Source: an uncultured bacterium
GTDB taxonomy: Bacteria; Verrucomicrobiota; Kiritimatiellia; RFP12; CAIWXQ01
Length of the DNA: 64,000 bases
Direction of reading: 5' to 3'
Assembly (NCBI GenBank): GCA_903916675.1
Contig: CAIWXQ010000018.1
Span: 1-64,000, forward strand
Within the stretch, counting starts at the first letter, position 1. Each line of letters opens with the position of its first letter. The notes beneath the pieces are model-generated. The model made no database searches. It saw nothing but the letters and a program-made list of their open reading frames with translations, and had not been told where the DNA came from. Below are positions 61,305-64,000 of the stretch, one piece after another. A program made the position numbers and the translations under genes.

Positions 61305-62935
61305 GCGAAGTGATCCACATCGAGAATTTCGAAATCATTGATCGGTTGGGGCAGGGCGGCATGGCCACGGTCTGGAAGGCCCGCCAGTCGTCGCTCGACC
61401 GTCTGGTGGCAATCAAGATCCTTGCGCCCTCCTTTGCCACGGATCCCGCCGACATTGCCCGCTTCCGCGACGAGGCGCGCGCGGCGGGGCGCCTCAAGCA
61501 CCCGGGCATTGTGCAGGTTTATGACGCCAACTTCACCGACGGCAGCTATTACTTCGTCATGGAGATGGTCGACGGCTACACGATCGGTGAGTGGATCCGC
61601 CGCAAGGGGCGTCTGGGCGAAACGGACGCGCTGGCTGTGGCCGAGAGCGCGATCGCGGCGCTTAACTATGCCTGGACGAATTTCGGCATCATCCACTGCG
61701 ACATCAAGCCAGAGAACGTCATGATCGACGCCGACGGCACGGTGAAGATTGCCGACCTTGGCCTGGCCCGCGCCATCGGCGCCATGCATATCCGGGAGTC
61801 GGAGCAGGAAGTGCTCGGGACGCCTGCCTACATGTCTCCCGAGCAGGTGATGGGGCGGACGGACCTCGACTGCCGCGCGGACATCTATGCAATGGGATCC
61901 ATGCTCTATCACATGGTCACGGGCCATCCACTCTTTGCCGGCGAGGGGGACGAGGATGAGATCATGCGGCGGCAGCTCGCCGCCACGGTCCCCAGCCCTT
62001 GCCAGGAGGCGCCGGAGCTCTCGCGCCGGTTCACCCACCTACTGACCCGCATGCTGGCCAAGGAGCCCAAGGACAGGCCACGGGATTGGAAGGCCGTGCT
62101 CGAGTGCATCCGCTGCGTGCGCACGAACCGCCCCTTGCCAGGCGAGGCACCGCACCCCGGCGCCAGCACGATCTTTCTGGTTGCAACGGAGTCGGAGTCC
62201 GCTGCGGACCTGATCGTTCCCGATCGCGGCTGGTACGGGACACGTCTAGTCTTCGTGATTCTCCTGCTGCTGACGGGCGGGCTTGCTGCCTGGTGGTTCA
62301 CGCAGGGAAAGCCTGCCGATCGAAAAGCGCCGCGCCCGCTGCTGCGTAAACTGCCGGTCTCCGTTGCGTTGCCGGCGAAGCCCACGCCGCCGCAGCCTGC
62401 GCCGGTTGCGCGGCACCAGGTCACCCCCGCGGAACAGGAGGCCATGGCACAGGTGGCCCGCGTCCTCTTGCGCGATGGCGTGGAGACCGCCAGCCGGCAG
62501 GCCGCGGAAATCGCCGCGCAGCACGCCGCGTGGGGCGCGGACAGCGACTTCGCCGCACTGCAGAAGCTGCTGGTGCAGGCCAGGGCCGCGGAGCAGGCGG
62601 CACTTGACACCTTCACGGCGGACAAGGGGAAGCCGTTCGCCCTTTCCCTCCGGAAGCAGTCGGTGAGCGGCACGATCGGAGACATGGCTGAGGGGCGCGT
62701 ACATCTCGTGGTGCCGGGCAATGACGAGCAGACGTTCACGCTGGACGACCTGGGTGTCGGCGAGCGCCTCCGGCGGCTCAGCTGCGCGGGGGACGGCAGC
62801 GCGGGCGCCGCGATCCTCGAGGCTGTCTGGGCTTGCCGGGCGCACGACTCCGCGTCGGCTCGCGCCACCCTCTCCTCAATCCCGCCGCCCAGCGGCCCGA
62901 TCTTCCTGCGGGTCATCGACGAGCCGCAGCCGTAA
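61301..62935 (+). CDS. Membrane Ser/Thr protein kinase (Hanks type)
   Basis: A 544-residue kinase. The catalytic domain (8-270) has the Gly loop GQGGMATVW, Lys in VAIKIL, catalytic loop IIHCDIKPENVM (Cys for the usual Arg before Asp), ADLGLAR in place of DFG, as in many bacterial kinases, and GTPAYMSPEQV. One transmembrane helix (LVFVILLLLTGGLAAWWF) lies near 310. The extracytoplasmic 210 residues are Pro/Ala-rich, then helical, then a beta segment (GKPFALSLRKQSVSGTIGDM); no PASTA repeats. It is translationally coupled to the exported CxxC protein, a possible ligand or sensor partner (inference). Its end overlaps the convergent YgiQ gene by 23 bases. Confidence 0.93.
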   Translation: MSEVIHIENFEIIDRLGQGGMATVWKARQSSLDRLVAIKILAPSFATDPADIARFRDEARAAGRLKHPGIVQVYDANFTDGSYYFVMEMVDGYTIGEWIRRKGRLGETDALAVAESAIAALNYAWTNFGIIHCDIKPENVMIDADGTVKIADLGLARAIGAMHIRESEQEVLGTPAYMSPEQVMGRTDLDCRADIYAMGSMLYHMVTGHPLFAGEGDEDEIMRRQLAATVPSPCQEAPELSRRFTHLLTRMLAKEPKDRPRDWKAVLECIRCVRTNRPLPGEAPHPGASTIFLVATESESAADLIVPDRGWYGTRLVFVILLLLTGGLAAWWFTQGKPADRKAPRPLLRKLPVSVALPAKPTPPQPAPVARHQVTPAEQEAMAQVARVLLRDGVETASRQAAEIAAQHAAWGADSDFAALQKLLVQARAAEQAALDTFTADKGKPFALSLRKQSVSGTIGDMAEGRVHLVVPGNDEQTFTLDDLGVGERLRRLSCAGDGSAGAAILEAVWACRAHDSASARATLSSIPPPSGPIFLRVIDEPQP

Positions 62936-64000
62936 GCGCATCCTTCTGTGCCTGCCGGGCGCGCGCGCCCTTCTCGACGAAAAGCGACTGCCCCGTTTCG
63001 GGGTCGCGTTCGGTCCAGTACATGGCCGTGGACCAGGTGGAAGGCGTCGGCGTGAAGACCTGTACCTGCTCGGGGAGCAACCCCAGCTCGCGTGCGGCAA
63101 ACTGCCGTACGTGCTGCATCTGTGCCTCTGTGCACCCAGGGTGCGCGGCGATAAAGTAGTAGGTCAGGAACTGCTTCAGCCCGCGCCGGGCGCTGGCTTC
63201 CAGGAAGCGCGCACGGAACGCCAGCAGCTTCTTCACGCCCGGCTTGCGCATGAGTTGCAGCACGGACTCCTCGCTGTGCTCGGGCGCAAGCTTGAGCTGT
63301 CCGGAAACATGATGCGCGACGAGCTCTTCCAGGTATTCCTGCCCGTGCGCACGGTCCGCCAGGACCATGTCGTGCCGCAAGCCGGAGGCCACGAACGCCT
63401 TGCGCACGCCGGGCAGGGCGCGCAGCCGCCGCAGCAGCGCGGTCTGCGGCCGATGGTCCACCGCCAGGTGCGGACAGATGTCGGGAAAGAGGCAGTGGCG
63501 GTTGGGGCAGGCGCCGCGAGTGGCGGCGCGTGCGCAGGCGATGCCGTACATGTTGGCGGTCGGGCCGCCGACGTCGGCGAGGATGCCACGGAACTTCGGG
63601 TGCCGCGCGAAGCGCGCGGCCTCGGCCATGATCGCATCCGCGCTGCGCGAGACCACCTGCCGCCCCTGGTGCATGGCAATGGCGCAGAAGGCGCACTCGC
63701 CATAGCAGCCGCGGTGTGTCGTGAGGGCGAAGCGGATCGTGTCCAGCGCCCGCACCGGGCCGCGTGCCGCGTCGTGCGGGTGGACGTCGAGTTCGAAGGG
63801 AAGGGCATGCAGGCGGTCCAGCTCCGCGGAGTCCGGCAACGGCGCGGGCGGCTGGTGTACGAGCCAGCGTGTGCTGTGCCGCTGCGCCAGCGGTTTCGCC
63901 GTGACGGGGTCCTGATTGGCGGCAAAGAGACGGAACATCTCCAGGAAGGCCGCACGCGCAGAGTCCACGCGGCCGGCCACCTCTTCATAGGCGGGGAGCA
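62913..64000 (-). CDS. YgiQ-type radical SAM protein, N-terminus off the window
   Basis: The C-terminal 362 residues of a YgiQ-family (UPF0313) radical-SAM protein; the frame stays open to 64000. The cluster motif is HRGCYGECAFCAIAMHQGR. Typical YgiQ strings are DVGGPTANMYGIAC, SGQLKLAPEHSEESVLQLMR, TYYFIAAHPGC and PEQVQVFTPTPSTWSTAMYW. YgiQ proteins are widespread and their reaction is not established. This is the third radical-SAM gene in the window and the only one that belongs to a familiar group. Confidence 0.94.
   Translation of the reverse strand, partial: LPAYEEVAGRVDSARAAFLEMFRLFAANQDPVTAKPLAQRHSTRWLVHQPPAPLPDSAELDRLHALPFELDVHPHDAARGPVRALDTIRFALTTHRGCYGECAFCAIAMHQGRQVVSRSADAIMAEAARFARHPKFRGILADVGGPTANMYGIACARAATRGACPNRHCLFPDICPHLAVDHRPQTALLRRLRALPGVRKAFVASGLRHDMVLADRAHGQEYLEELVAHHVSGQLKLAPEHSEESVLQLMRKPGVKKLLAFRARFLEASARRGLKQFLTYYFIAAHPGCTEAQMQHVRQFAARELGLLPEQVQVFTPTPSTWSTAMYWTERDPETGQSLFVEKGARARQAQKDALTAAARR

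Overview
The window is GC-rich bacterial chromosome from a Gram-negative organism. It has a TonB-dependent receptor, an LptE-like lipoprotein, lipoproteins and a periplasmic-type protease. Several gene families (a DUF2723 membrane glycosyltransferase-like protein, a DUF5107/TPR protein, an InlB-repeat-like surface protein, an exported zinc-ribbon protein next to a Ser/Thr kinase, PPi-dependent phosphofructokinase) point to the PVC superphylum, most plausibly Kiritimatiellota or a close relative. That placement is inference from gene content. There is no rRNA or tRNA, and I saw no complete insertion sequence, integrase, phage gene or CRISPR array.

Layout. 1-5.6 kb: the start of a large secreted repeat protein (cut by the window edge), clpB, and a frameshifted esterase. 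5.8-11.3 kb: two unusual radical-SAM genes flanking a PIN/ribbon-helix-helix toxin-antitoxin pair. 11.4-20.5 kb: an exported trypsin-like protease, a TonB receptor, a UDP-glucuronate decarboxylase, a DUF89 protein, an orphan peptide-binding protein and a 2-hydroxyacid dehydrogenase. 21-27.5 kb: a glycine-rich RRM protein, carB then carA, a small acidic Cys protein, and aroE. 27.5-37.7 kb: an SGNH hydrolase-like protein, a Cys-rich rhodanese lipoprotein, a DUF362 ferredoxin protein, and a four-gene same-strand run (ECF sigma, anti-sigma, DUF2723, DUF5107). 37.9-43.6 kb: mgtA with a PTS EIIA-like partner, pfp, and an ICMT-like methyltransferase. 43.9-55.4 kb: an exported protein of unknown function, recD2, a GHL10-type glycosidase, a small exported protein, lptE and a BamD-like TPR protein, serA, an AT-richer phzF, and prmA. 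55.4-64 kb: divergent AraC regulator and GH3 enzyme, prfC, an exported multi-CxxC protein coupled to a Ser/Thr kinase, and a YgiQ-type radical SAM gene cut by the window end.

The most striking signal is not a gene. At least six families of short palindromic repeats are scattered through the window. One class is made of exact 7-base tandem units (GAATTAC, TCAGAGG, CAGGATG, CGGAGCC/CGGAATC, CAGTGAA), usually followed by a complementary 7-base array so that the whole folds as a hairpin. Another has a 6-base period. Another is a 76-base double-hairpin element bounded by TGTAGCGGC and GCCGCTACA. These elements sit at gene ends and supply the stop codon of clpB, the esterase, carB, the AraC gene and the EIIA-like gene. 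In three places they lie in frame inside the two radical-SAM genes. The pattern resembles the heptanucleotide STRR sequences of cyanobacteria and the protein-coding palindromic elements of Rickettsia, but the combination of many unrelated motif families with one architecture looks unusual.
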